Source: Enteractinococcus helveticum (GTDB lineage: Bacteria; Actinomycetota; Actinomycetes; Actinomycetales; Micrococcaceae). From it: DNA of 14,117 nt. Position 1 is the first letter of the stretch, and every line of letters starts with the position of its first letter. A program made the translations under genes and the position numbers. The notes beneath the pieces were generated by a model that did no database searches, was not told the DNA's origin, and worked only from the letters and a program-made list of their open reading frames with translations. Shown piece after piece: positions 1 through 7,004 of the stretch. The stretch lies in contig NZ_DYXC01000161.1 of NCBI RefSeq assembly GCF_020742345.1, forward strand, positions 1-14,117, given 5' to 3'.

Positions 1-11
1 TTGACACATTA

Positions 12-1595
12 TTGTTGGAGCTAGACGGCGCCACTGCCGTCATGCGGTGGGAGGAGGCAAGGTTGCTGGATTTCGATTTTGACGTCACTGGAACTGAAAC
101 CGTGCGCCAAACCGGCCAAGCCTTCCTAGAAAAGCTTCGCTCCGATGACAAGGCTGATCCCGCTGAACAAGGTGCCACCCCATTTCCTGAAGCCAGCGAA
201 ATCACCGGTCTCGCCCTGCGCTATCATCCCGGACCAGCTATTAATTTTCTTGAACCCTGCGTGGGGACCGGGATCTTTTTCTCGGCGTTGCTCCACCACG
301 TTGCTGATGGGCAAGGGGCACTGAACATCCACGCCGCCCACGGGGTCGAACGCGATGACCAGTTTGCCGCACTGGCCCATGATCTCTGGAAGCCAGCCGG
401 GCTGGAAGTCCACCTGCAGGACTTCTTACGCCTATCTGCTCCGGAGTTGCCGCAAGCAACCATGGTGTTGTCCCGTCCGCCAGCAACGTTTCATCACCAG
501 TTATCATCCGATGCCAAAGTTCGTGCCGCTGACGCCGCCGAAGCGTCCTCCGGCATCCGGCCCACCGGGATTGCCGACCTGTATAGTCATTTCGTGCTGG
601 CCACCCACAAATTCTTGGCCCCAAAGGCTGTGTCAGCCTGGGTGTTGCCGACCAAATTCTTGTGCCACTCCTCCGGGCGTGCGCTGCGGTTCTATTTAGC
701 CCGGCAGGTCAGACTCCACCGGATCCATGCCTATGATGCACGTGCTCTCGACGTCACCAGGTTAGAAGAAACGATTGATGAATGGTCAGTGGTGGTCTTT
801 ACCAACGAAAAGCCACACCCATCGGACGCATTCGAATTTTCGACCGGCGGGGATCTTTTGCATCCCAACGAGACCACCCAGATGACCTACGCTCGGTTGA
901 ATCATGATGCCAACTGGCGCCGAATGGCTGACCTCAATGACAACGGCCTGATGAAGTCCTATACCCTTGAAGATTTCTTTTTCATCCGAAGTGGCTGGGA
1001 CGTTCCCGCGGCCAAGTTCTTTGTCCAGCCCGAGGCACGTGCCTGGGCTTTGGGGATCCAGCCCATGCATATGAATCCGTTATTACCCTCCCCTGACGCG
1101 GTTGCGGACAAGGTCATTGCCGCAGATGAGGTGGGCTACCCGGTGGGTGAAAATCGCCAGGTGGTGCTGGCTTCAAATAAAGACGAGTACACGCTGGCCG
1201 AACTCGACCCTGCTTTTCTGCGCTATCTCGATGCGGCAAACGGTGATACTCGCCAACTCGCGCAACGTTCACCAGATGCCTTGTGGTACAACCTTCACCT
1301 ACGGCGACCGGCGCCCATCGTCGTCAAACCTGCCGCCGAAACTGATGAGGGTTTATTCCGGTTTATTCTCAACCAATCCGACGGTATTGCCGGACCCGGC
1401 TGGATCACGATGTCACCGAATCTTGGATTCGCCAAACCCTGGTTCCTGGATAACGATGTCAATTGGCACGAAGTTATCGAAGTGTTGGAAGCCATCACGG
1501 TACCTCATGGAACCACAAGCCAAACGTTTTCACCCGATGCACTGGCCTCCCTGGATGCCGCTCCGATCGCCGAGTACCTGGCGACGTTCGATTAA
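12..1595 (+). CDS. Eco57I/BsuBI-type N6-adenine DNA methyltransferase homologue with degenerate catalytic motif
   Basis: This resembles class I SAM-dependent DNA adenine methyltransferases of restriction-modification systems. A pre-domain segment (QGATPFPEASEITGLAL, about residues 53-69) corresponds to the G-A-x-YTP-x-E stretch of the family. Motif I is INFLEPCVGTG (about 77-87), the SAM-binding loop. After the catalytic motif comes the usual block DLYSHFVLATHKFLAPK (189-205) and WVLPTKFL (210-217), then a divergent C-terminal part that may recognise DNA. The catalytic motif IV, normally NPPY/F, reads SRPPATF (154-160): Asn is Arg155 and the aromatic residue is Ala158. Family membership comes from the motif order; loss of methylation is inference. 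The start is uncertain: TTG at 12 has no clear ribosome site, ATG at 42 is an alternative, and the frame is open to the left edge, so the gene may begin outside the window. No restriction endonuclease lies downstream. Confidence 0.75.
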   Translation: MLELDGATAVMRWEEARLLDFDFDVTGTETVRQTGQAFLEKLRSDDKADPAEQGATPFPEASEITGLALRYHPGPAINFLEPCVGTGIFFSALLHHVADGQGALNIHAAHGVERDDQFAALAHDLWKPAGLEVHLQDFLRLSAPELPQATMVLSRPPATFHHQLSSDAKVRAADAAEASSGIRPTGIADLYSHFVLATHKFLAPKAVSAWVLPTKFLCHSSGRALRFYLARQVRLHRIHAYDARALDVTRLEETIDEWSVVVFTNEKPHPSDAFEFSTGGDLLHPNETTQMTYARLNHDANWRRMADLNDNGLMKSYTLEDFFFIRSGWDVPAAKFFVQPEARAWALGIQPMHMNPLLPSPDAVADKVIAADEVGYPVGENRQVVLASNKDEYTLAELDPAFLRYLDAANGDTRQLAQRSPDALWYNLHLRRPAPIVVKPAAETDEGLFRFILNQSDGIAGPGWITMSPNLGFAKPWFLDNDVNWHEVIEVLEAITVPHGTTSQTFSPDALASLDAAPIAEYLATFD

Positions 1596-1724
1596 CGACA
1601 GGTTGTGCTGGCTATCCTCAGCTATCGACCGAGGAAAGCGGCTCGTCTCAGGCTAGGGCGTCACCACTGTTGATGTCGGTGCCATCCCAACATTGGCCTC
1701 GTTGAGCATCCCCTCAGTTTGATG

Positions 1725-2072
1725 TTATTTTGGCCAGATTGCCTGCAGGATGCGAATCGTGTCGTCCAAGCTCGTCCCGGAGCGGATTGCGGTTTCGGCA
1801 AGATCTTGAGCAGCATTGAGCACCGGCCTGGTGGTGATGGTTGCATTCGAGCTGACCCTGGTCCCGGCACCAGTTCGGGCCATGAGAAAGCCTTCTGCCT
1901 CGAGCGCTTTATACGCTTTAGCCACAGTCCCGGGCGCGACGCTAAGATCTTTGGCTAACTGGCGGACTGACGGCAGCCTGTCATTCGCGGCCAGCTGCCC
2001 TGTGACGATCAGCCCTCGAATTTGATCGCGAATCTGATCCGTTGGCGGGGTCGAACCAGTCAGCGTAATCAT
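1725..2072 (-). CDS. GntR family transcriptional regulator, YtrA-like (short form)
   Basis: A 115-residue protein starting MITLTGSTPPTDQIRDQIR. The N-terminal half is a GntR winged helix-turn-helix: the segments GQLAANDRLPSVRQLAKDL and VAPGTVAKAYKALEAEGF match the family's signature of LPSxRxLAxxLxVxxxTVxxAYxxLExEG. The C-terminal tail of about 45 residues (ending ILQAIWPK) is too short for a FadR/HutC effector domain, which is typical of the YtrA subfamily. YtrA-type regulators usually repress an operon that includes themselves and membrane or ABC-transporter genes. Here the ATG at 2072 overlaps the stop of an upstream membrane-protein reading frame (ATGA, 2072-2069), which supports translational coupling and makes this start preferable to the long upstream extension, whose residues look non-coding. 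The DNA target cannot be seen in the sequence. Confidence 0.88.
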   Translation of the reverse strand: MITLTGSTPPTDQIRDQIRGLIVTGQLAANDRLPSVRQLAKDLSVAPGTVAKAYKALEAEGFLMARTGAGTRVSSNATITTRPVLNAAQDLAETAIRSGTSLDDTIRILQAIWPK

Positions 2073-2514
2073 GCTGATACACTCGCGTTCAGTGCGTGCT
2101 GACGAACTGGGATAGCAGACAGGACAACTGTGGTCCATGCAGCCACCCCAACCGCAACGGCGATACCACCGGCAAGAACCAACGCTGACTCTAAAGCAGC
2201 AAAGGGAGTCCATGCCTGGACCATGCCCCCATCAGCGGCGAATGATGCGCGTACCGCTGCAGTTCTACCCAGCGACTCCAGAATCACTCCCAAATGGACG
2301 AAAAATGTCCCTGTCGTCATAGCAAGAACGTTGCGTGTCCGCACGGTACGTCCTTGCACGTCCCCATAAAGACCGCGGCAAACGCAAGGAATGATAGGTA
2401 GCTGAAGTGAACCAGAATAACGGACCAATGGCCAGCAGCCCACCCAAGGTTTTTCCCACCTGATGTCGCATGATTCCAGGCCTGTCCCTTCTGACCGCCC
2501 GTGTTAGAGGCCAT
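2069..2514 (-). pseudogene. Small membrane protein gene upstream of the GntR regulator, apparently frameshifted
   Basis: The 3' part (from about 2443 down to 2069) reads as a membrane protein with hydrophobic stretches TGTFFVHLGVILESLG and ALESALVLAGGIAVAVGVAA and ends by overlapping the regulator's ATG. It has no convincing start of its own. A different frame just upstream, beginning at an ATG at 2514, gives MASNTGGQKGQAW and then a membrane-like segment HWSVILVHFSYLSFLAFAAV. Joining the two needs one missing base near 2380-2400 and would give a protein of about 148 residues with three membrane segments. The third frame, starting near 2576 with a weak AGG ribosome site, also has a hydrophobic run, so the ancestral frame is not certain. 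The product family is not recognised. Its position suggests a membrane partner or target controlled by the YtrA-like repressor. Confidence 0.35.
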
Positions 2515-2715
2515 AGTTGGTGCCCATTGTACCCAGAGACCACTCGCAGGAGCATTTTCATCGCGCCAAAGATCATGCTGGCGCCTGCGGTGCGGTGACT
2601 TGGGGCGATGTGCTCTAGGAATCGAGGGACACCCCTGGCATGATGTGCTGTACATCGTGACTATTGGCGGTGTGGTATTTGTGTCTTCCGAGCACAGCGA
2701 CGAAAGGGATCGAGG

Positions 2716-3180
2716 ATGGGGCAACACTTCATTGGCAGATGCCTGTCGCCGGTCATGGGGACGAGCCTTCTGTTGACCGCCTGTTCGCAACCGAATGCCA
2801 GTGACCATTTGGCGATCTTGGACAGCGAGGTCTCTTCCAGGGCTATTCCAGACGCGGTAACCGCGATGTCAGCTATCGTTGGAGACTCGGCACGGTTTCT
2901 TGGCGACCACGACGAGAAAGCGTATTTCGTTGCACGCAATACCGAAGACCCGGATGATCTGGTGTGTTTGGTGCAGTTCGATCCTGCGACCGATGAGGCC
3001 GGGGCAGGATGTTCGGGTACCCGGACGATGACTGATGATAAGATCGTCGCCCTGGAATATGGGTCGGTCGCTGTGGCGTTAGTGGCAGATGGTCCTTCCG
3101 CCACCTATCTCACCGACGCTGGCTGGCATCAAGCAGCCGACAATCTCTGGGTCAAAGATCCCGCTACGCACTCAAACTGA
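2716..3180 (+). CDS. Secreted lipoprotein of unknown function
   Basis: A 154-residue protein with a type II signal peptide: a basic N-terminus with a hydrophobic core MGTSLLLTAC and lipobox LTAC, so Cys23 would be the lipidated residue and the mature protein would sit on the outer face of the membrane. The mature part is acidic and includes a likely disulfide pair in DLVCLVQFDPATDEAGAGC, followed by alternating beta-type stretches (KIVALEYGSVAVALVADG). This layout resembles small actinobacterial lipoproteins of unknown role; no specific family is recognised. The start at 2716 is supported by AAAGGGA at 2703-2709, six bases upstream. The antisense frame is also open over part of this stretch but lacks a signal or motif. 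It stands alone on the plus strand, diverging from the GntR unit. Confidence 0.75.
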   Translation: MGQHFIGRCLSPVMGTSLLLTACSQPNASDHLAILDSEVSSRAIPDAVTAMSAIVGDSARFLGDHDEKAYFVARNTEDPDDLVCLVQFDPATDEAGAGCSGTRTMTDDKIVALEYGSVAVALVADGPSATYLTDAGWHQAADNLWVKDPATHSN

Positions 3181-3345
3181 TCTACCCACAGCAGCACAGC
3201 ACTGCACTGTGACGAATGTAAACCCCACATGACACTGCGAAAAGCTACTACACGAAGTGAACGGCTCCGTATTGGCAGGACGTATATCTCAAAAGGAGCA
3301 GGTGCGCCCTTGGGGTGTGTATGCCGGTGGGCCTGAAGGAAGACA

Positions 3346-3657
3346 ATGTCTAAGAAAACATCACGGAGCACGGTGATCGTATGTTCAGTGCTGGTGATCG
3401 CCGTATTGGTGGCTGTGGCGTCTTTCCGGTACTATTCGGCACTGGTCGATCCTCCCCCACCGAAACCGGACTATGCGCTCCAAGCGCTCATTTCGTTCAT
3501 CGGCTGCGGTCTCGTGCTGCTGGCCGGTGGGATCACCGGTGTGGTCGCGGACAAACAGCCAGCTGAGCGCAAGCGCGTTGTCATCACCGGGTGCCTCACC
3601 ATCATGGGTATCGGGGTGCTCACCACAGTGGCCGCGCTGACTATCCCAGCAATCTGA
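3346..3657 (+). CDS. Small three-helix membrane protein of unknown function
   Basis: A 103-residue protein with three predicted membrane segments: about residues 9-27 (TVIVCSVLVIAVLVAVASF), 46-66 (ALISFIGCGLVLLAGGITGV) and 78-101 (VVITGCLTIMGIGVLTTVAA). A proline-rich linker, DPPPPKPDY, follows the first helix, and a basic loop (KQPAERKR) separates the second and third. The start is supported by AAGGA at 3336-3340, five bases before the ATG. No enzymatic motif is visible and the family is not recognised. It follows the lipoprotein gene by about 165 bases on the same strand and could share its transcript. Confidence 0.72.
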   Translation: MSKKTSRSTVIVCSVLVIAVLVAVASFRYYSALVDPPPPKPDYALQALISFIGCGLVLLAGGITGVVADKQPAERKRVVITGCLTIMGIGVLTTVAALTIPAI

Positions 3658-3690
3658 GATAAGTTGTGGCCCCTACGCAGATGTTCATGG

Positions 3691-3868
3691 TTGCTTCTTA
3701 GTAAGAGCATTGTCGAGCATGAAGAAGGTCACTATCTTTTGGGCAATCTGGAACGCGTTGCCGAAATCCAGCATGATGTCGCGGAGAATGGCATGTATCC
3801 GGTGCTTTGCTCACGGTAATACGCCGGACTCCAGCTTCTATCTGTCTCCGCATGTGTTGAAACCCTAA
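3691..3868 (+). pseudogene. Possible remnant of a small gene, frame-broken
   Basis: The gap between the small membrane protein and the minus-strand gene contains a coding-like stretch in one frame, SIVEHEEGHYLLGNLERVAE followed by IQHDVAENGMYPVLCSR, ending at a TAA at 3817-3819. Another frame directly after it gives TPDSSFYLSPHVLKP and a TAA at 3866-3868. Together they look like the end of a soluble protein with a frameshift near 3815. There is no start codon with a ribosome site and no recognised family. The HEEGH string resembles a zinc-protease HExxH motif only superficially. Support is limited to the protein-like composition, so this may be chance. Confidence 0.22.
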
Positions 3869-3916
3869 CTATCACCCAGCATATTTTGAGAGATTAAAAC
3901 GATGTCATCAATAGGG

Positions 3917-4277
3917 CTACTGTGCGAAAACCCATACGCCCTTGTCAGTGTGCCGGGAGGGGAGGCATGTCTTGCAGAGGGTCAAGAGGCTTCGTAGATG
4001 GCACCGTTCGATGGTGACGTTCATGGCTGTGACGACTTCTTGTGTTTCTTCGGACGAGATGACCGGAATATGCATCATTTTCCAGCAACCGCCAGAACCA
4101 CAACTTGTGCTAATTGAGGTGGCTTGAAATTCTTGAGGCACTTCTGGAAACGCTGCATCCGAGGGCGTGGATGCTTCATCAATGCGTGCAAACAACACAC
4201 TGATGAACCACAGTGGTACAAGAATCCCCAGAGTGATCAGGAGGACTGGGGCCGAGCGTTTTGATCTTGGACTTCAT
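3917..4277 (-). pseudogene. Membrane-anchored small protein with CGSGGCW motif, single-base frameshift near its start
   Basis: From an ATG at 4277 the reading begins MKSKIKTLG and then hits a run of four C (minus strand; GGGG at 4248-4251 on the plus strand). In the read frame it stops soon after. If one C is removed it continues as PVLLITLGILVPLWFISVLF, a textbook membrane anchor, then ARIDEASTPSD, VPQEFQATSISTSCGSGGCW, a helical region, and C-x-x-RSLL before a stop at 3917, giving 119 residues. A short exported protein with a CGSGGCW-type motif followed by C..RSLL...C is a pattern I recall from actinobacterial hypothetical proteins; its function is unknown. The unbroken frame alone could only start at a GTG at 4198, which would lose the anchor. 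The event is either a true frameshift or a homopolymer sequencing error. Confidence 0.6.
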
Positions 4278-4344
4278 GTCTTGGTTTCCAAGATGTATGT
4301 GTGCAGCTGCTGTTGGCTAGCGATCTGATCGCTGTTCTATGTAC

Positions 4345-4697
4345 CTACCGGTGCGCCAACTGTGCTTCAAACTCGGGTTCAGTGAAGGTAATATCGCCGT
4401 CAACGTCATGTTCGCATCCTAAATCCAGGGCCCGTTGAACTTTCTCGTCAAAAGCGACAGCATCCACCTCATCGGTAGAGGGACAAGGTTCCACCGATGG
4501 CGCATCAATTTCCGGCGGCTCAGGCACGAGTGCCGCTGGGAGGATTGCCGCCTCCGGAGCTTTGAGGTCGTGTGGTGGCGCATAACCGAACGAGCAGCGA
4601 CGGAGTCCTGCTCTAACGTCTCTCGACCACTGCTGCAGCCAGTGACAGTGAATAACACGCAAAGTCCTGTCACAGTACAGACTCTGGTGCGAAACAT
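4345..4697 (-). pseudogene. Small lipoprotein gene with a frameshift
   Basis: The first part starts at 4697 as MFRTRVCTVTGLCVLFTVTG followed by CSSGRETLEQDSVAA: basic N-terminus, hydrophobic core and lipobox VTGC, so a lipoprotein signal with Cys21 as the lipid site. After about residue 35 this frame turns into a basic, arginine- and serine-rich run that looks non-coding. In the neighbouring frame, from about 4590, a protein-like sequence appears: YAPPHDLKAPEAAILPAALV, PEPPEIDAPSVEPCPSTDEV, then an acidic C-terminus ending EFEAQLAHR at 4345. Joining them needs one base missing around 4580-4605 and gives 117 residues. The gene lies 67 bases upstream of the CGSGGCW gene on the same strand and diverges from the acetyltransferase. 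Function is unknown; decay or a sequencing error are both possible. Confidence 0.55.
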
Positions 4698-4734
4698 TAG
4701 TGAAGATAAACTTCGTACGGGATATCTTCTGCCG

Positions 4735-4740
4735 AAAGGA
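4735..4740 (+). promoter_or_regulatory. Ribosome binding site fixing the GNAT start
   Basis: AAAGGA lies seven bases before the ATG at 4748. An in-frame ATG at 4700 has no such site and its extra 16 residues (starting MKINFVRDIFC) do not look like part of the fold, so 4748 is preferred. Confidence 0.75.
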
Positions 4741-4747
4741 AGCCATC

Positions 4748-5221
4748 ATGACGGCGAGCGTTACTGTCAGCGCGTCAGATCCAGGTCTTCGGGTCGCATT
4801 GCACGACGGCTTTGTCGTTGATACCGACCGTTCACGTCTCGATCTCTCCACAGTGCACGAGTGGTTGTCTACCGACGCTTTTTGGGCACTCGGCCGTTCC
4901 TTCGAAGCCGTGTCGCGAGCGGCAGACGCTTCGATAAATTTCGGCGTTTATAACACCGAAGGCGACCAAGTCGGTTACGCCCGAGTCTTCACCGATGGCG
5001 TGACCTTCGGCTGGCTGTGCGATGTGTATATTGCCCGACCGTTCCGCGGCTGCGGGCTCGGAACAGCGTTATCGTCGGTGATTGTAGAGATGGTGCGTCC
5101 ACTGGGTCTGAATCGCTTCATGCTCTCGACTGTGGATGCCCACGAGCTGTATTCGCAGGTAGGGTTCATTCCGTTTCCAGACCCGCAGAAGTTGATGATG
5201 TTGGGGACGAAGAAAGCATAA
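4748..5221 (+). CDS. GNAT family N-acetyltransferase
   Basis: A 157-residue protein with the single-domain GNAT fold, predicted to transfer an acetyl group from acetyl-CoA to an amine on an unidentified substrate. The acceptor-side N-terminus (LSTVHEWLSTDAFW, about residues 31-44) is followed by strands VGYARVFTDG and FGWLCDVYIARPFRGCGLGT. The last contains motif A, with RGCGLG (R-x-x-G-x-G) as the pyrophosphate-binding loop. Motif B follows: RFMLSTVDAHELYSQVGFIP, containing the conserved D-A..LY...GF ending of the family. It resembles small stand-alone GNATs whose targets are often drugs, small metabolites or proteins; nothing in the context indicates which. It is transcribed away from the frameshifted lipoprotein gene, with 50 bases between the two starts. 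Confidence 0.87.
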   Translation: MTASVTVSASDPGLRVALHDGFVVDTDRSRLDLSTVHEWLSTDAFWALGRSFEAVSRAADASINFGVYNTEGDQVGYARVFTDGVTFGWLCDVYIARPFRGCGLGTALSSVIVEMVRPLGLNRFMLSTVDAHELYSQVGFIPFPDPQKLMMLGTKKA

Positions 5222-5286
5222 CGATACTCCGCAGCCCAAGGCTCCAACGCATACCCAGAGGTTTCGGCTGGAAGTTGTGAATCCTG

Positions 5287-5602
5287 GTGACCTACCCTCA
5301 CGAAGTGTGCACGATTATTGGTGGATATGCTGATATAACCAATCATGCCTGGGCCGGAATTGACCCTCCGACCGACGACGAGGTGGATGAACTGCGCACC
5401 GAAATTGCTGCGACCATCGACGACCATGCTGCAGCGTAGCGGGCATTGAGCACATCTTTGATCAGCACGACAACATCATCGAGACGGTGTATTGGACGGT
5501 CTGGCTTACGTATCGCTTGATACTGGCGTCTTATTTGCGGTGCTGCGCGATGTTATCCCGATTCTCATTGCCCAATCCCAGTTGGAGGACGACTATCGCT
5601 GA
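5287..5602 (+). pseudogene. Degraded small gene readable across three frames
   Basis: Between the acetyltransferase and the kinase, three successive short stretches each look protein-like in a different plus frame. They are: GTG at 5287 giving VTYPHEVCTIIGGYADITNH through DDEVDELRTEIAATIDDHAA to TAG at 5437-5439; then GIEHIFDQHDNIIE from about 5442; then DGVLDGLAYVSLDTGVLFAV through LRDVIPILIAQSQLEDDYR to TGA at 5600-5602. Two one-base losses, near 5437 and near 5482, would join them into one acidic protein of about 105 residues. No family is recognised and no ribosome site precedes the GTG. The rest of the gap (5222-5286 and 5603-5681) shows nothing apart from the kinase ribosome site at 5669-5672. 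Confidence 0.38.
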
Positions 5603-5681
5603 AGTCATTCGTGATGCGAGCGTTGGCTAAGATTGAACTACCCAACGTTCATCAACCAGAACATTTTCAAGGCGACGATCT

Positions 5682-7004
5682 ATGTCTTTATCCCCTGCGC
5701 AGTCAGTTGACGGAACAGCCCCGTCTGAAACGCAGTTTATTCGCAAGCTGCCGGAGAACTGGTTGCGCACCGACACCATTCTGGCAGTGGTGGTCGCGTT
5801 TATTTCAGTGCTGAGCCTGCAGGCTTTGCGGTTGACGGATATTTATACTGCATCTCAGCTCGACTTAGCGCTGACGCAGGCGTTCTCCTTGGTGATTTCC
5901 TTCCTGCTGGTGCTCTACCGCCGCTTCCCGATTACTATCGCGGCGATATATACGCTGCTGATCGTTGTCCTGGCATTTATCTCGTTGTCAATAACTATCT
6001 CGTCCGATGCGTACTCACTGCTGTTCGTTGGGTTCATGACGATCTATTCGGTGGGTGCGTGGGTGTCCAACCGCAGACTAGCGTTCTGGGTCAGAATCGT
6101 CTTAGTTGGGTTGCAATGGTTCGGCACGGTAGCGGTTAGCCTCATGGTTGGTTTTGATGACACCGTGGATCCCACAGGAACCATGCCAAACTTATCGGCC
6201 AGTGATCTCACTTATGTGCTGGGCACGACCCTGGTTATCTCGCTGGGCTATTACGCTTCGGCTTGGTATTTTGGCGGGCGGGCGTGGAATCGCGCCAAGG
6301 AACGCTGGAAATTAGAAACCGCACACGACAAACTCGCCCAGGCCAATGCGAAAATCGCCGACGCCGCCGTCCAAGCCGAACGCTTACACATTGCACGTGA
6401 GCTGCACGACGTCGTCGCCCACCACGTAACAGTCATGGGCGTGCACGCTTCAGCAGCCCGACGGTTGGTCGAAGCCCAACGTGATCCTGCAGCTGTGGTT
6501 GAGCAGCTAGCACAGATCGAAGCGTCCTCGGCCCAAGCAGTTCATGAGCTGCAAACCATGGTGTACACGCTACGGGATCAGGACGGTTCTGCTGAGCCGC
6601 TACCGGATCTCAGTCAGTTACCAGAGCTTGTACGCCAGGCAGACTCCACCACCCAGACCGTCACATTTGCGATGTCGGGTGAGCCGGTTGAAGTCTCGGC
6701 CGCCGTCGAACTGACCCTGTATCGGGTGGCCCAAGAGGCCTTATCGAATGCGCGCAAACATGCCGGCGACGACGTTGAGGTGAACGTGGAACTCGACTAC
6801 GAAGACACGGCAATTACCCTGTCGGTAACCGATAATGGTACAGCCTATGATCCGGTGTTGAATGGTACCGGCACCGGGATTCAGGGAATGCAAGAGCGCG
6901 TGAAGGCGGTGAACGGCACGTTAGAATATGGGCCACGGACCCCGTATGGTTGGAAGGTCATTGTCCGGGTGCCGTGCGTTCGATCAACAGAAAGAGTCTC
7001 ATGA
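5682..7004 (+). CDS. Sensor histidine kinase, HisKA_3/LiaS-NarX type
   Basis: A 440-residue membrane kinase that autophosphorylates on a histidine and passes the phosphate to the adjacent response regulator. The N-terminal half has about six membrane segments (roughly 31-51, 64-80, 85-105, 111-127, 135-157, 175-196) with no large extracellular loop, so it probably senses a signal in or near the membrane. A coiled-coil linker (about 204-232) leads to the dimerisation helix ERLHIARELHDVVAHHVTVM, with His242 as the phospho-acceptor. The ATP-binding domain follows: QEALSNARKHAGDD (N-box, Asn356), SVTDNGTAYDP (Asp384) and GTGIQGMQER. Start: AAGG at 5669-5672, nine bases upstream. It overlaps the regulator by ATGA. 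Kinases of this kind usually sit beside an ABC transporter answering cell-wall or membrane stress; none is present here. Confidence 0.93.
   Translation: MSLSPAQSVDGTAPSETQFIRKLPENWLRTDTILAVVVAFISVLSLQALRLTDIYTASQLDLALTQAFSLVISFLLVLYRRFPITIAAIYTLLIVVLAFISLSITISSDAYSLLFVGFMTIYSVGAWVSNRRLAFWVRIVLVGLQWFGTVAVSLMVGFDDTVDPTGTMPNLSASDLTYVLGTTLVISLGYYASAWYFGGRAWNRAKERWKLETAHDKLAQANAKIADAAVQAERLHIARELHDVVAHHVTVMGVHASAARRLVEAQRDPAAVVEQLAQIEASSAQAVHELQTMVYTLRDQDGSAEPLPDLSQLPELVRQADSTTQTVTFAMSGEPVEVSAAVELTLYRVAQEALSNARKHAGDDVEVNVELDYEDTAITLSVTDNGTAYDPVLNGTGTGIQGMQERVKAVNGTLEYGPRTPYGWKVIVRVPCVRSTERVS

Noticed and set aside
1..6. TTGACA, a perfect -35 hexamer, at the left edge
   Set aside because: No -10 element at the right spacing is seen before the coding frame, and the methyltransferase frame is open through it, so it is most likely coding sequence.
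2661..3104. Minus-strand frame of 147 codons opposite the lipoprotein gene
   Set aside because: It has no ribosome site, signal peptide or motif. The plus strand has a clear lipobox and a good ribosome site.
3706..3740. HEEGH string as a zinc-metalloprotease active site
   Set aside because: It occurs in a fragment of about 40 codons without a start, membrane segment or downstream zinc ligand, so the match to HExxH is not meaningful.
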